From Atopomonas hussainii (GTDB lineage Bacteria; Pseudomonadota; Gammaproteobacteria; Pseudomonadales; Pseudomonadaceae): DNA of 64,000 bases. Under the pieces are notes generated by a model, which ran no database searches, was not told the origin of the DNA, and saw only the letters and a program-made list of their open reading frames with translations. Shown here piece by piece: positions 51,768-61,712 of the stretch. The DNA lies in assembly GCF_900109735.1 (NCBI RefSeq), contig NZ_FOAS01000010.1, positions 109,871-173,870 of the forward strand, given 5' to 3'. Numbering within the stretch: position 1 is the first letter of the stretch; the number at the start of each line of letters is the position of its first letter. The position numbers were made by a program, and so were the translations under genes.

Positions 51768-53318
51768 ATGTTAGACGCCAACCTGAAAACCCAATTGCAG
51801 GGCTACCTGACCAAGGTGACTCAGCCGTTCGCGATTGTTGCCTCGCTGGATGACAGCGCGAAATCGCAAGAACTGCTGGGCCTGCTCAACGACATCGAAG
51901 CCCTGAGTGACAAAATCACCCTGCGCACCGATGGCACCGACAGCCGCACGCCGTCGTTCGCCTTAACCCGCGACGACGCCAACATCAGCCTGCGCTTTGC
52001 CGGCATCCCTATGGGCCACGAGTTCACCTCGTTGGTGCTGGCGCTGCTGCAAGTTGGCGGCCACCCTTTCAAACTCAGCGACGAGGTGATCGAACAGATC
52101 CGCGCCGTGGAGGGTGAATTTAACTTCGAAACTTATTTCTCGCTGTCCTGCCAGAACTGCCCTGACGTGGTGCAGGCGCTGAACCTGATGGCCGTGCTCA
52201 ACCCTAACATCCGTCACGTGGCCATTGATGGCGCGCTGTTTCAGGATGAGGTTGAAGCCCGCCAAGTCATGTCGGTGCCGAGCATCTACTTAAACGGCGA
52301 GCTGTTCACTCAGGGCCGCATGGGCGTGGAAGAAATCCTCGCCAAAATCGACACCGGCGCGGCAGCCCGCGAGGCCGCCAAGCTGAATGACAAAGCCCCG
52401 TTCGACGTACTAGTCGTCGGTGGTGGCCCCGCTGGCGCTGCCGCTGCGGTGTACGCCGCGCGTAAAGGCATTCGCACCGGTGTAGCGGCGGAGCGCTTCG
52501 GCGGGCAAGTGCTGGACACCCTGGCGATTGAAAACTTTATCTCCGTGCAAGAAACCGAAGGCCCGAAACTGGCCCGCGCACTGGAAGAACACGTTAAGCA
52601 GTACGAAGTGGACCTCATGAACCTGCAACGTGCCGCCAAGCTGGTGCCCGCGGCTGAAGGCGGCCTGCATGAGGTGCAGTTCGAGAGCGGCGCTTCGCTA
52701 AAAGCCAAGACGGTGATTATTTCCACCGGCGCGCGCTGGCGCGAAATGAACGTGCCCGGCGAGCAGGAATACCGTGGCAAGGGCGTAGCCTACTGCCCGC
52801 ATTGCGACGGCCCGCTGTTTAAAGGCAAGCCCGTGGCGGTGATCGGCGGCGGTAACTCCGGCGTTGAGGCGGCTATCGACTTGGCCGGTATCGTCAGCCA
52901 CGTCACCCTGATCGAGTTCGACGACAAGCTGCGCGCCGATGCCGTGCTGCAAACCAAGCTGGCCAGCCTGCCGAATGTCACAGTGATTAAGAGCGCGCTG
53001 ACCACTGAAGTGAAGGGCAACGGCCAGAAAGTCACCGGCTTGGTCTACCAAGACCGCATCAGTGGCGAGCACCATGAAGTGACGCTGGACGGCATCTTCG
53101 TGCAGATCGGCCTGCTGCCTAACAGCGATTGGCTGAAGGGCTCGGTCGAGCTGTCGCCGCGCGGCGAGATCATCACCGACAGCCGTGGCGCGACCAACAT
53201 CCCCGGCGTGTTTGCCGCCGGTGACGTAACCACCGTGCCGTACAAGCAAATCGTCATCGCCATCGGCGAAGGCGCGAAGGCGTCACTGGCAGCGTTTGAT
53301 CACCTCATCCGGCAGTGA
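51768..53318 (+). CDS. ahpF: Alkyl hydroperoxide reductase, flavoprotein subunit F
   Basis: 516 residues, close to the usual ~520. N-terminal tandem thioredoxin-like domain with CQNC (about residue 126), then FAD motif [16 protein letters not shown], redox pair CPHC in [11 protein letters not shown] and NAD motif [17 protein letters not shown], and a C-terminal [13 protein letters not shown]. It passes electrons from NADH to AhpC. CGAGGAC lies 11 bases before the ATG. Confidence 0.96.
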   Translation: MLDANLKTQLQGYLTKVTQPFAIVASLDDSAKSQELLGLLNDIEALSDKITLRTDGTDSRTPSFALTRDDANISLRFAGIPMGHEFTSLVLALLQVGGHPFKLSDEVIEQIRAVEGEFNFETYFSLSCQNCPDVVQALNLMAVLNPNIRHVAIDGALFQDEVEARQVMSVPSIYLNGELFTQGRMGVEEILAKIDTGAAAREAAKLNDKAPFDVLVVGGGPAGAAAAVYAARKGIRTGVAAERFGGQVLDTLAIENFISVQETEGPKLARALEEHVKQYEVDLMNLQRAAKLVPAAEGGLHEVQFESGASLKAKTVIISTGARWREMNVPGEQEYRGKGVAYCPHCDGPLFKGKPVAVIGGGNSGVEAAIDLAGIVSHVTLIEFDDKLRADAVLQTKLASLPNVTVIKSALTTEVKGNGQKVTGLVYQDRISGEHHEVTLDGIFVQIGLLPNSDWLKGSVELSPRGEIITDSRGATNIPGVFAAGDVTTVPYKQIVIAIGEGAKASLAAFDHLIRQ

Positions 53319-53332
53319 AGCACGGCTTGAAG

Positions 53333-53440
53333 GGCTGCACAGCGAAGTCACGGCGTTACGCGGTGCTCGAAAACTCGCCTACCAACACGGTATGTCTCGT
53401 TTTCTGTGCGCCGGGCGCCTTGTGCCTGCACTGTTCGCCG
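53333..53440. repeat. Intergenic dispersed repeat, copy A
   Basis: About 108 bases beginning GGCTGCAC and containing in order GCGGTGCTCG, CCTACCAA, GGTATGTCTCG, CTGTGCGCCG and GTTCGCCG. The same blocks in the same order occur at 55403-55509 with interspersed differences. It lies just downstream of ahpF. No open frame conserved between copies. Confidence 0.65.
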
Positions 53441-53508
53441 CTGCAATCCGTACTTCCTTAGTTAAGTTTGCTCCGCCCGCCGCCGCATCGGCGGGCAGCA
53501 TTCCCACT

Positions 53509-53535
53509 CGGCAAGCCTCGGCTTGCCGTTTTTTT
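53509..53535 (+). terminator. Intrinsic terminator downstream of ahpF
   Basis: CGGCAAGCC, two-base TC, GGCTTGCCG, then seven T residues: nine pairs plus a full T-tract. A smaller hairpin CCCGCCG ... CGGCGGG lies just before (53476-53496). Confidence 0.88.
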
Positions 53536-53574
53536 GTCTGCGCTAGTCAAACAGGGCCGCTTAGCCGATAGCGT

Positions 53575-53618
53575 TTGCATTTCCTGTGCGTGTCGCCTAT
53601 ATATGCAAATAATTGCAT
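53575..53618 (+). promoter_or_regulatory. Candidate promoter with overlapping palindrome before the RetSat-like gene
   Basis: TTGCAT (53575-53580), 17-base spacer, TATATA (53598-53603), a good sigma-70 pair. The palindrome ATGCAA-ATAA-TTGCAT (53603-53618) lies at the expected start site, and its half-site recurs as the -35 box, so a repressor could cover the start. About 42 bases before the ATG. Confidence 0.55.
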
Positions 53619-53659
53619 TAAAAATCATCGTCCACCCATAACAAGCACAGGGACTTTTT

Positions 53660-55309
53660 ATGAAACGCACCGGCACTCGTTTTCGCGCGCAAAAGGCGCT
53701 GTCTCATTACGACGCTATCGTCATTGGCTCGGGCGTTGGTGGCCTGTGTACCGCCGCGCTGCTGGCCAAGCTGGGGCAAAAAGTCTGTGTGCTGGAGCAG
53801 CACTACACCGCTGGCGGTTACACCCATGTGTACGAGCGTGGCGGCTATGAGTGGGATGTGGGCGTGCACTACATCGGCGAGGTGCATAAGCCGTGGTCGG
53901 TGATTCGCCGCGTGTTTGATGTAATCACCGATGGCCAGTTGGAATGGGCCGAGATGGACGCGCACTACGACCATATCGTCATCGGCGATCAGGAATTCCG
54001 CTACATGGCCGGCCGTGAAGAGTTTAAGGCCGAGATGAAGAAGCACTTCCCCGAGGAAGCGGCGGCCATCGACCGTTATGTCGAGCTGATCAGCGAAGTC
54101 AGCGCGCAAATCCCCAAGTTCTTCGCTGGCCAAGCGCTGCCGCGCAGCATCGGCACCCTGTACAACAAGCTGCGTCGCAAGCTGTTTCCCGATTACTTTT
54201 TTAAAAGCACCCGCGAAGTGCTGGAAGGCCTAACCCGCAACGAGCAGCTGATTGGCGTGCTCACCGCGCAGTGGGGCGACTACGGCTTGCCGCCGGCGCA
54301 GGCGGCGTTTGTGATGCACGCCATGGTGGCTAAGCACTACGTGACCGGCGGTAACTACCCCGTGGGCGGTTCGATTCGCATCGCTGAAACCATTATTCCG
54401 GTGATCGAAGCGGCCGGTGGCCATGTGTTTACCTACGCTGGCGTTGAGCAGGTGCTGGTTAAAGACAACCGCGCCTACGGCGTGCAGTTGGTTAAAGACG
54501 GCCACGTGATTACCGCCGATAAGATCGTCAGCTGCGCCGGCTTGCTGCCGACCTATGACAAGCTGCTGCCAAAAACCGTCAGCGCGCCGTTGGGTTTGCT
54601 CAGTGACCTAGAAGAGGTCAAACCCTCGGCCTCGCACGTGTGCATCTACGCGGGGTTCAAAGGTGATGCCAAAGCCTTGAACCTGCCGAAGACTAACTAT
54701 TGGTTGTACCCCGAGTTCAATCACGACCTGTCGGTGAAGCGCTTTATGGATTCGCCGGGGCTCGATTTCCCGATGATTTATATCTCCTTCCCGTCGGCTA
54801 AAGACCCGGACTGGAACCGCCGCTACCCGAATAAATCCACCGTCGAGATCGTCGCGCCGAGCTTCCCGCAGTGGTTTGAGCAGTGGAAGGGCAGCACATG
54901 GAACAAGCGTGGCGAAGACTACGAAGCCTTTAAAGAAAAAATCAGCCAAGTGCTGCTGGAGGCGCTGTACAAGCACCACCCGCAGCTGCGTGAAGCGCTG
55001 GACTTCTACGAGCTGTCGACGCCGCTGTCTACCGAGTGGTTCCAGTGGAACCAAGTAGGCGAGATTTACGGCATCGAGCACACCGTGAAGCGCTTCCAGC
55101 AGAACTGGATTCACCCGCAAACGCCGATTAAGAACTTCTATTTAACCGGCTCGGATGTGGTGACTGCTGGGGTTGGCGGCGCCTTGATGGGCGGCGTGCT
55201 GTGCACCGCGCGGATGCTCGGTTGGCAGGCCTATAAGGTGAAGAAATTGATCGCCGAGGCTTATCAGCCAGAGCAGGGCCAAGCGGAGAGCAAGCCGCAA
55301 ACGGCTTAA
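53660..55309 (+). CDS. NAD(P)/FAD-dependent oxidoreductase, RetSat/carotenoid isomerase-like
   Basis: 549 residues. FAD-binding start IVIGSGVGGLCTAALLAKLGQKVCVLEQHYTAGG (motifs split here), then GVHYIGEV, GGNYPVGGSIRIAETIIPVIEAAGG and, at the C-terminus, YLTGSDVVTAGVGGALMGG. This is the phytoene-desaturase superfamily, closest by eye to bacterial homologues of all-trans-retinol saturase and CrtISO. No carotenoid gene is near; substrate unknown. AGGGACTTTTT lies before the ATG, with a promoter and a palindrome upstream. The gene is flanked by two copies of an intergenic repeat. Confidence 0.85.
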   Translation: MKRTGTRFRAQKALSHYDAIVIGSGVGGLCTAALLAKLGQKVCVLEQHYTAGGYTHVYERGGYEWDVGVHYIGEVHKPWSVIRRVFDVITDGQLEWAEMDAHYDHIVIGDQEFRYMAGREEFKAEMKKHFPEEAAAIDRYVELISEVSAQIPKFFAGQALPRSIGTLYNKLRRKLFPDYFFKSTREVLEGLTRNEQLIGVLTAQWGDYGLPPAQAAFVMHAMVAKHYVTGGNYPVGGSIRIAETIIPVIEAAGGHVFTYAGVEQVLVKDNRAYGVQLVKDGHVITADKIVSCAGLLPTYDKLLPKTVSAPLGLLSDLEEVKPSASHVCIYAGFKGDAKALNLPKTNYWLYPEFNHDLSVKRFMDSPGLDFPMIYISFPSAKDPDWNRRYPNKSTVEIVAPSFPQWFEQWKGSTWNKRGEDYEAFKEKISQVLLEALYKHHPQLREALDFYELSTPLSTEWFQWNQVGEIYGIEHTVKRFQQNWIHPQTPIKNFYLTGSDVVTAGVGGALMGGVLCTARMLGWQAYKVKKLIAEAYQPEQGQAESKPQTA

Positions 55310-55402
55310 CGGCTGGGCGGTTAACCGAAGTGATCCTTCTGCGCTAATCCATCGCTGGCAGCGTGAATTCATGCAGAAGGCACTAGGCGGCACTGGTTTA
55401 AT

Positions 55403-55509
55403 GGCTGCACAACTCAATCGCTGCGTTGTGCGGTGCTCGCAACCTCACCTACCAAAAGGTATGTCTCGGTTGCTGTGCGCCGTACGCCTTGCGCTTGAGT
55501 CGTTCGCCG
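55403..55509. repeat. Intergenic dispersed repeat, copy B
   Basis: About 107 bases from GGCTGCAC to GTTCGCCG with the same ordered blocks as copy A at 53333-53440. It lies downstream of the RetSat-like gene, just before a terminator. Confidence 0.65.
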
Positions 55510-55528
55510 ATTAAACAGGCTGTCTGCT

Positions 55529-55561
55529 AAAGCCCGAGGGGTAATGCTCTCGGGCTTTTTT
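55529..55561 (+). terminator. Intrinsic terminator between RetSat-like gene and the sensor kinases
   Basis: AAAGCCCGAG, ten-base loop, CTCGGGCTTT and a further T run. It can end the plus-strand gene; on the minus strand the A tract before the stem gives a weaker terminator for the kinase unit. Confidence 0.8.
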
Positions 55562-55572
55562 CTGCCTTTAGG

Positions 55573-58227
55573 TTATGCCTGTTCGGCCAAGGGCAGTTCG
55601 AAGTAGAAGGTGCTGCCTTGCCCTTCGCGGCTGGTAAAGCCGATTTCGCCGCCCATTGCCTCGATCAGCGCTTTGCTAATGCTTAAACCCAGCCCCGTGC
55701 CGCCGCGTCGGCGGGTGTCGGAGCTATCGGCTTGGGCGAATTTGGCGAAAATACGCCCGTGAAATTCTTGAGGAATCCCCGGGCCGTGATCGACCACCGC
55801 TACATGCACGCGGTTGTCGTGCAGACGGCCGCGAATCATCACGCTGTCGCCTTCGGGCGAAAACTTCACCGCGTTGGAGATCAAGTTACTCAGCACTTGT
55901 TGCAGCGCTTGCGCATCCACACTGATGCGCACGGCGTCGTTTAGCTCGGCGCAGTCGCTATGCAGTTGCACCTTGTAGCTGCTGGCGTAGCCGGCATTCA
56001 GCACCAGTGCTTGGTTAAGCAGCTCGGCTACTGAGTACTCTGCGAGCTCTAGCTGCTTGTGGCCCAGCTCTAGGCGCTCGATGTCGAGAATGTCGTTGAC
56101 CAGTGACACCAAGCGGTCGGCATTGCTGCGACTGATATTGATCAGTTGCAGCGCTTGCTCGTTGAGCTCGCCACCCACGCCGCCGGCCAGTAGGCCGAGT
56201 GAGCCCTTGATGGAGGTCAGTGGGGTGCGTAGTTCGTGGCTGACGGTGGCGACAAACTCGCGTTTCATGCGCTCGATTTGTTTGCGGCTGGAAATATCGC
56301 GCAGCATGGCCACGTAGCGCAGGCCATTGGGCAGTAGATAGCTACTCAGGCTGACTTCAATATCCAGCGGGCATTGATGCAGGTCGCGCATTTGCCATTC
56401 CACCCGCTCTTCAAGCCCCGCGCTGAGCAGTTCTGGCACAGAGACGACCTCGCGCAGCACGTCTTGCAGATTGGTTTTGCTGGCATTGCCGCCCAGTGCC
56501 AACAGTTGTTGCGCGGCAGGGTTGGCGCGCAAGAATTGGCCGCTGGCATTCATGATGATGATGCCTTCGGCGGCGTTATTCAGCACCGAGGTGATCTCAA
56601 AGGTACGTTCGCGCACTTGCTCGGCAACTGCCTGCGCGCGGCCGCTAATGGCCAATAAAAAAGCGCCTAATAAACTACACAGCAGCAAACCTGTGGTGAG
56701 CAATAGCCAAGGCTGCAAGCTTTGTTGGTGCTGCAAAAAACTTGCGCTGGGTAATAGCTGTAAGGTCAGGGCGCGGCCGCCAAAGTTCAGGGTGGCGACT
56801 TGCCGTAAGTCTTCTGCGTAGGCGGGCACGCGGTAGTTATCGTCGCCAAAGAGCAGGGTGTTTTGCGTGGCCTGTGAGTCTTTCACCGTCAGCATAAAAT
56901 TATCGGCGCTGGCGGTGTAGCTGTGGATTGTGGCCTCAATTAAGCGTTGCACTTGGATGGCGGCAACGGCAAAGCCGCGTAGATAAAGCCCGCGCTGTTC
57001 TTCATTGAGGGCGCTTGGGGCCGTCCAATAGGCTGGGTAAAACAGCAGGACGCCAAGCTTGCGTTCGGCGTTGTTGACCAAAGTGATGGGGGCCGTCATG
57101 GCCAGTTTGCCTTTATCGCGGGCGTACTCTAACGCGGCATTGCGGATTGGCTCAGTGCTGACGTCGATGCCCAAGGCGCGCTCATTGCCTTGCAGGGGGT
57201 TCATGTATGCCAGCACCACGTATTGCGCGCGCGGGCTTGCCAGCGCTAAACGGCCGTCAGGGGTGAACTCTTTAATCGCAAAACCCGGCTGCATACTTTG
57301 TAAGCGTTCTTCCAGTGCGGCGCGCTCATAGTGCTGCACCAAAGGGTTCCAGGTTAAGGCAATCAAGCCTGGATAGCCGTCGTTCATCTCTTCGGTGAAT
57401 TGGCTAAAGTCTTGCGCTGATACAAAGGTTGAGGCGGTAAAGAAGCGCTCAATGGAATGGAGCACCGTGCCATAGCGATTTAGGCGGCTTTCAAGGGCGT
57501 TAAACAGCAACTTGGCTTGTTGTTCAAACTCCAACTGCACACGTTCTTGTTGCACGGCGCTGGCGCGCAAAAAGATAAACACCATGATCGCGCAGCTGAC
57601 GAGCAACGGCAGCGCCACGCTGAGTAAACGCGGGCGCCATAAAGGGGCGGGTTTGCCGAACAGCATAAGCATGACGGGCGCGACGAGCATCACCCCAAGG
57701 CTGTCGCCGAGCCACCACGTCCACGCAGAAAACAGCCATTTCTCAGTGCTGATTATCTCCGCCAGCCACAGCACGCTGGGGCCAACCAGAGCGCTGATTA
57801 AGCAGGCCAGCGGCCCAGCCAATAGCAGCCATAAAAAAATGCTGCGCTCGTCTTGCAGCGGGTTGTCGGCACCGAGCCAGCGGCGTATGGCCCACGCGGC
57901 CAGCAAGCATTGCGCGGTTGAGCCTAGGGCAATGCCCAGCGCTACCGGCAAGCCAGCCCAGCTCAGCTCGGTAAGGCTGCTGATACCCAAGCTCAGATTG
58001 AGCACAGTACTGCCCAGTAGCACGCCCCAAAGCATAGGGTAGCCCCAGAGAATAACCGCACCCACGGCAATGCCTAGGGCAGGGAAGATCGGCGTTACAA
58101 ACCCCGGTGGCACCGCCAATAACAGCCCTAAGCGACCTGCCAGCACATAGGCCAGCGCCAAACAAAGGCCGCCAAGGCCATAACGTAGGCTGGCGGGTAA
58201 GGTGGCAAAGGGCTTAAGCGGGCTCAC
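55573..58227 (-). CDS. Sensor histidine kinase with MASE1, CHASE and PAS domains
   Basis: 884 residues from GTG 58227 (GAGGAG ten bases upstream); an ATG at 58272 would add 15 residues inside the upstream kinase gene and lacks a ribosome site. Order: MASE1 membrane sensor (about 10-225), CHASE periplasmic ligand-binding domain (about 240-470), PAS (about 540-640), HisKA with phospho-acceptor His in VSHELRTPLTSI (about 660) and HATPase with NLISNAVKFSPEG, DHGPGIP and GGTGLGLSISKAL. No receiver domain. Substrate and partner response regulator are not evident nearby. Confidence 0.88.
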   Translation of the reverse strand: MSPLKPFATLPASLRYGLGGLCLALAYVLAGRLGLLLAVPPGFVTPIFPALGIAVGAVILWGYPMLWGVLLGSTVLNLSLGISSLTELSWAGLPVALGIALGSTAQCLLAAWAIRRWLGADNPLQDERSIFLWLLLAGPLACLISALVGPSVLWLAEIISTEKWLFSAWTWWLGDSLGVMLVAPVMLMLFGKPAPLWRPRLLSVALPLLVSCAIMVFIFLRASAVQQERVQLEFEQQAKLLFNALESRLNRYGTVLHSIERFFTASTFVSAQDFSQFTEEMNDGYPGLIALTWNPLVQHYERAALEERLQSMQPGFAIKEFTPDGRLALASPRAQYVVLAYMNPLQGNERALGIDVSTEPIRNAALEYARDKGKLAMTAPITLVNNAERKLGVLLFYPAYWTAPSALNEEQRGLYLRGFAVAAIQVQRLIEATIHSYTASADNFMLTVKDSQATQNTLLFGDDNYRVPAYAEDLRQVATLNFGGRALTLQLLPSASFLQHQQSLQPWLLLTTGLLLCSLLGAFLLAISGRAQAVAEQVRERTFEITSVLNNAAEGIIIMNASGQFLRANPAAQQLLALGGNASKTNLQDVLREVVSVPELLSAGLEERVEWQMRDLHQCPLDIEVSLSSYLLPNGLRYVAMLRDISSRKQIERMKREFVATVSHELRTPLTSIKGSLGLLAGGVGGELNEQALQLINISRSNADRLVSLVNDILDIERLELGHKQLELAEYSVAELLNQALVLNAGYASSYKVQLHSDCAELNDAVRISVDAQALQQVLSNLISNAVKFSPEGDSVMIRGRLHDNRVHVAVVDHGPGIPQEFHGRIFAKFAQADSSDTRRRGGTGLGLSISKALIEAMGGEIGFTSREGQGSTFYFELPLAEQA

Positions 58228-59851
58228 TACAGGGCTCCTCACTGGCAGGCTCCGTACTGACAAAATCGGCATAAAACTGCGCGCCTTGCCCCGGCTTGCT
58301 AAAGAAGCTCAGCTCGCCACCCATGCAGTGCATGAGCTTTTGGCTAATGGCTAAGCCCAGTCCGGTGCTTTTGGTTTGCCGCGTGTCGTCGTTATGCGCT
58401 TGGGTAAAGGGTTGGAAGAGTTTGTCCTGAAAGTCGAGGGGAATGCCCGGGCCTTGATCGCTCACGGTGATGCGGCAGCCGTTGGGCGTAGCGCTAACGC
58501 TGATCTGCACAGTGCTGTGTGCAGGGCTGAAACGGATGGCATTGGCCAGTAAGTTGACCAGTACTTGCTGGGTGCGGCCGCTATCAAGTAGCACTTGGTA
58601 GTCTTCGGCCGCATTAAAGCCGAGTCTTACCTGTTCGGTGACGGCCAGTGGTTGCAGGGTTTCTAGCGCTGCGTGAATTTGCGCATTGATCGACTGCTGG
58701 CTCAGTTGCACCTGTAGGCGTTCAGACTGCAGTTTTTCAAAGTCGAGAATGTCATTCACTAGCGCCGCCAAACGCTCGCCGCCGCGCAGGGCGAGATCGA
58801 CGATCTGCTGGCCTTGGGCGTCGAGTTGAGCGTTGTGCAAGCCGTGCAACAGACGAATCGAGCCCAGTAACGCGGTGAGCGGGGTGCGCAGTTCATGGCT
58901 GACCATAGCGGCGAACTGGCTTTTGCTTTGCGCTAGCTGTTTTTCTGCGCTGATGTCTTGCAGCGCGCAGATCAGTTCGGGCTTGTCGTGCTCACGAATC
59001 AAAAACACTCGTGCCCACAAGTGGTGCTCGGGGCCATTAAGTTCCAGCTCAATAGGCTCGCTAAAGCCCGCCTCGTCTAAGCCCTCAGCCTGTTGCAGTA
59101 GCAGTGCGGCATTGTGTGGATCGAAACCGGGTAACTGCTCCAGTGCGCAACGACTGTGGGTGCTATGCAGCATGGCTTGCGCGTTGGGGCTGAGCACCAC
59201 GCTGCGCTCTGCTGGGTTAAGGCGGAAATAACACATATGCCCCGCCTTAAGGGCCAGCTCGAGGCGCGAGGTCAGGCGCTCAAGCCGCGCCGAGTTATCC
59301 ACGCTGGCTTGATAAAGGCCAATCACGTGGCGGCTCATATTGCGTAGCAGCAAGCCCAGTAGCAGCAGCGCGATAAAGCAGCCCAGTACGATGCCGCCTA
59401 AGCTGGTCGGCACCTTCAGCGGGATCAGCTGCTGCGCCTCTAACCAGGCCACCAGTGCGATGCTGAATGCGCTTAAGGCATAGCCTAGCCAGCTCAGCAG
59501 GCGCTCGCCGCTAAGCGCTAACGCCACGGGCAAGATCACCAGTGCCGGCATGGGGGTGGCAAACACAGTGCCGGCGCTAAACAAGGTTAAGCTCAGAATC
59601 AGCCAGGTGCTTAACCACGCCAATAGCAGGGCGCCGCGTGCGCGCAAACGCATTAGCAAATAACTGCTCAATAACAGTGGCGGCAGCATCACGGCGTACA
59701 TCAGCACAGCGCGCTTGGCGCGCACCGGCTCATCACCCAACCATAAAACCAGTGCGGCAATGGGCATGATGATCAGCATGGAGCCAATCAAGGTGCGCGC
59801 CAGCCCAGCTTGCAGGTTGTGTTGTTGTCGCAGGTTGTTGGCCTTGCTCAC
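58214..59851 (-). CDS. Sensor histidine kinase, multi-spanning N-terminus
   Basis: 545 residues. N-terminal block of about six membrane helices (residues 15-185), a PAS-like linker (about 190-300), HisKA with His in VSHELRTPLTAL (about 315) and HATPase with NLLANAIRFSPAH, DQGPGIP and STGLGLAISQKL. The stop lies 14 bases inside the start region of the following kinase, so the two are likely made together. No response regulator is adjacent. The kinase signature is closest to the second protein of the pair, suggesting duplication of the catalytic part. Confidence 0.86.
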   Translation of the reverse strand: MSKANNLRQQHNLQAGLARTLIGSMLIIMPIAALVLWLGDEPVRAKRAVLMYAVMLPPLLLSSYLLMRLRARGALLLAWLSTWLILSLTLFSAGTVFATPMPALVILPVALALSGERLLSWLGYALSAFSIALVAWLEAQQLIPLKVPTSLGGIVLGCFIALLLLGLLLRNMSRHVIGLYQASVDNSARLERLTSRLELALKAGHMCYFRLNPAERSVVLSPNAQAMLHSTHSRCALEQLPGFDPHNAALLLQQAEGLDEAGFSEPIELELNGPEHHLWARVFLIREHDKPELICALQDISAEKQLAQSKSQFAAMVSHELRTPLTALLGSIRLLHGLHNAQLDAQGQQIVDLALRGGERLAALVNDILDFEKLQSERLQVQLSQQSINAQIHAALETLQPLAVTEQVRLGFNAAEDYQVLLDSGRTQQVLVNLLANAIRFSPAHSTVQISVSATPNGCRITVSDQGPGIPLDFQDKLFQPFTQAHNDDTRQTKSTGLGLAISQKLMHCMGGELSFFSKPGQGAQFYADFVSTEPASEEPCSEPA

Positions 59852-59965
59852 CGGCAGGGCATTCCTTGTGTTGGATTAAAGGTGGCTATTAACACAGCGT
59901 AGATCAGCACGGCGGCCAAGGGTGCTAGGCTTGCCGCTAATTCAAGACAGCTTTGAGGGCCGCGC

Positions 59966-60892
59966 GTGTCTGCCATCATCCATATCGACCAGCTGGGCAA
60001 AACCTACAGCTCTGGTCATACCGCCTTAAGCGATATCAGTCTGGATATCCAAGAAGGCGAAATTTTTGCCTTGCTCGGCCCCAACGGCGCGGGCAAAACC
60101 ACCCTGATCAGCATTGTGTGCGGCATCGTTAACCCCGGCAGTGGCCGCGTGTTGGTGGGCGGGCATGACATCGTGCGCGACTACCGTGCCTCGCGCGGCT
60201 TAATCGGCTTAGTGCCGCAAGAGCTGGTTAACGATGTGTTTGAAACCGTATGGGCCACGGTGAGTTTTAGCCGCGGCCTGTTCGGCAAAAAGCCCAATCC
60301 GGCGTATATCGAGCAGCTGCTCAAAGAGCTGTCGCTGTGGGATAAGCGCGACGCCAAGCTGATCGAGCTGTCCGGCGGTATGAAGCGCCGCGTGATGATC
60401 GCCAAAGCGCTGTCGCACGAGCCGCGTGTGTTGTTTCTCGACGAACCCACCGCTGGGGTGGATGTCGAGCTGCGCCGCGATATGTGGGCCATGGTGCGCC
60501 GCCTGCGCGAGCGCGGGGTGACGGTAATCCTCACCACCCACTACATCGAAGAAGCCGAAGAAATGGCCGACCGCATCGGCATCATCCGCAAGGGCGAGCT
60601 GATCTTGGTCGAAGACAAAGCCGTGCTGATGCAGCGCCTCGGTCGCAAAGAACTGATTCTGCACCTTAAAGAACCGCTCAGCGCATTGCCGGACAGCCTA
60701 GTGCCGTTCCGTTTAGAGCGCATCGAAGAGGGCCACGGACTGCGTTACCCGTTCGATAGCCAAGATGAAGACAGCGGCATTCCGCGCTTGCTCACCGCGC
60801 TGGCGGCGGCAGGCATCGAGTTGCGTGATTTGAAATCCAAAGAAAGCTCGCTGGAAGACATCTTCGTCAGCCTGCTCAAGGAGGGCGTATGA
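59966..60892 (+). CDS. ABC transporter ATP-binding protein (YadG-like)
   Basis: 308 residues. Walker [10 protein letters not shown], signature [15 protein letters not shown], Walker [12 protein letters not shown], switch His in [12 protein letters not shown]-2 type exporter ATPase resembling E. coli YadG. GTG start at 59966 with TTGAGGG upstream, intergenic to the divergent kinases. ATGA overlap with the permease. Confidence 0.92.
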   Translation: MSAIIHIDQLGKTYSSGHTALSDISLDIQEGEIFALLGPNGAGKTTLISIVCGIVNPGSGRVLVGGHDIVRDYRASRGLIGLVPQELVNDVFETVWATVSFSRGLFGKKPNPAYIEQLLKELSLWDKRDAKLIELSGGMKRRVMIAKALSHEPRVLFLDEPTAGVDVELRRDMWAMVRRLRERGVTVILTTHYIEEAEEMADRIGIIRKGELILVEDKAVLMQRLGRKELILHLKEPLSALPDSLVPFRLERIEEGHGLRYPFDSQDEDSGIPRLLTALAAAGIELRDLKSKESSLEDIFVSLLKEGV

Positions 60893-61650
60893 ACCTGTAT
60901 GCCATTAGAGCTATTTATCTGTTTGAGCTGGCGCGCACCTGGCGCACCTTGTTGCAAAGCATTGCCACGCCAGTGATCAGTACCTCGCTGTATTTCGTCG
61001 TGTTTGGCTCGGCGATTGGCAGCAGCATGGCGCAGGTGCATGGGGTGAGTTATGGCGCCTTTATCGTGCCGGGCCTGATCATGCTGGCGCTGCTCACCGA
61101 GAGCATCTCCAACGCTTCGTTTGGCATCTATATGCCGCGCTACGCCGGCACGATTTATGAAGTGCTGTCGGCGCCGATTTCGCCGCTGGAAATCGTCATC
61201 GGTTATGTCGGCGCAGCGGCGACCAAGTCGGTGATTCTCGGCGTGGTGATTCTGCTCACCGCGCGCTTGTTTGTGGACTTCGAGATTGCCCACCCGGTGT
61301 GGATGCTTGCTTACCTGCTGCTAACCGCTTTCACCTTTAGCCTGTTCGGCTTCATCGTCGGCCTGTGGGCCGATGGTTGGGAGAAGCTGCAAGTGGTGCC
61401 CGCGCTGATCGTCACCCCGTTAACCTTCTTAGGCGGCGCGTTTTACTCCATCAGCATGCTGCCGGAGCTGTGGCAAACCATCACCCTGTTTAACCCGGTG
61501 GTGTATTTGATCAGCGCCTTCCGCTGGACCTTCTACGGTGTGGCCGACGTCAATGTAGCGCTGAGCTTTGCCATGACCGGCGTGTTTTTAGTGGCTTGTT
61601 TAGCGGTGGTGAGCTGGATGTTCCGCACCGGCTATCGGTTAAAAAACTAG
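60889..61650 (+). CDS. ABC-2 type transporter permease (YadH-like)
   Basis: 253 residues with six predicted membrane segments and the ABC-2 conserved region [16 protein letters not shown] and [14 protein letters not shown]. Starts [16 protein letters not shown]. Forms a two-gene exporter with the preceding ATPase; substrate not shown. Confidence 0.91.
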   Translation: MNLYAIRAIYLFELARTWRTLLQSIATPVISTSLYFVVFGSAIGSSMAQVHGVSYGAFIVPGLIMLALLTESISNASFGIYMPRYAGTIYEVLSAPISPLEIVIGYVGAAATKSVILGVVILLTARLFVDFEIAHPVWMLAYLLLTAFTFSLFGFIVGLWADGWEKLQVVPALIVTPLTFLGGAFYSISMLPELWQTITLFNPVVYLISAFRWTFYGVADVNVALSFAMTGVFLVACLAVVSWMFRTGYRLKN

Positions 61651-61712
61651 GACGGTTTGGGGCGCGGTCATCCGCTAGGTAAACTGCGCCCGTTTTAAAT
61701 CAAGGAAGTGTT

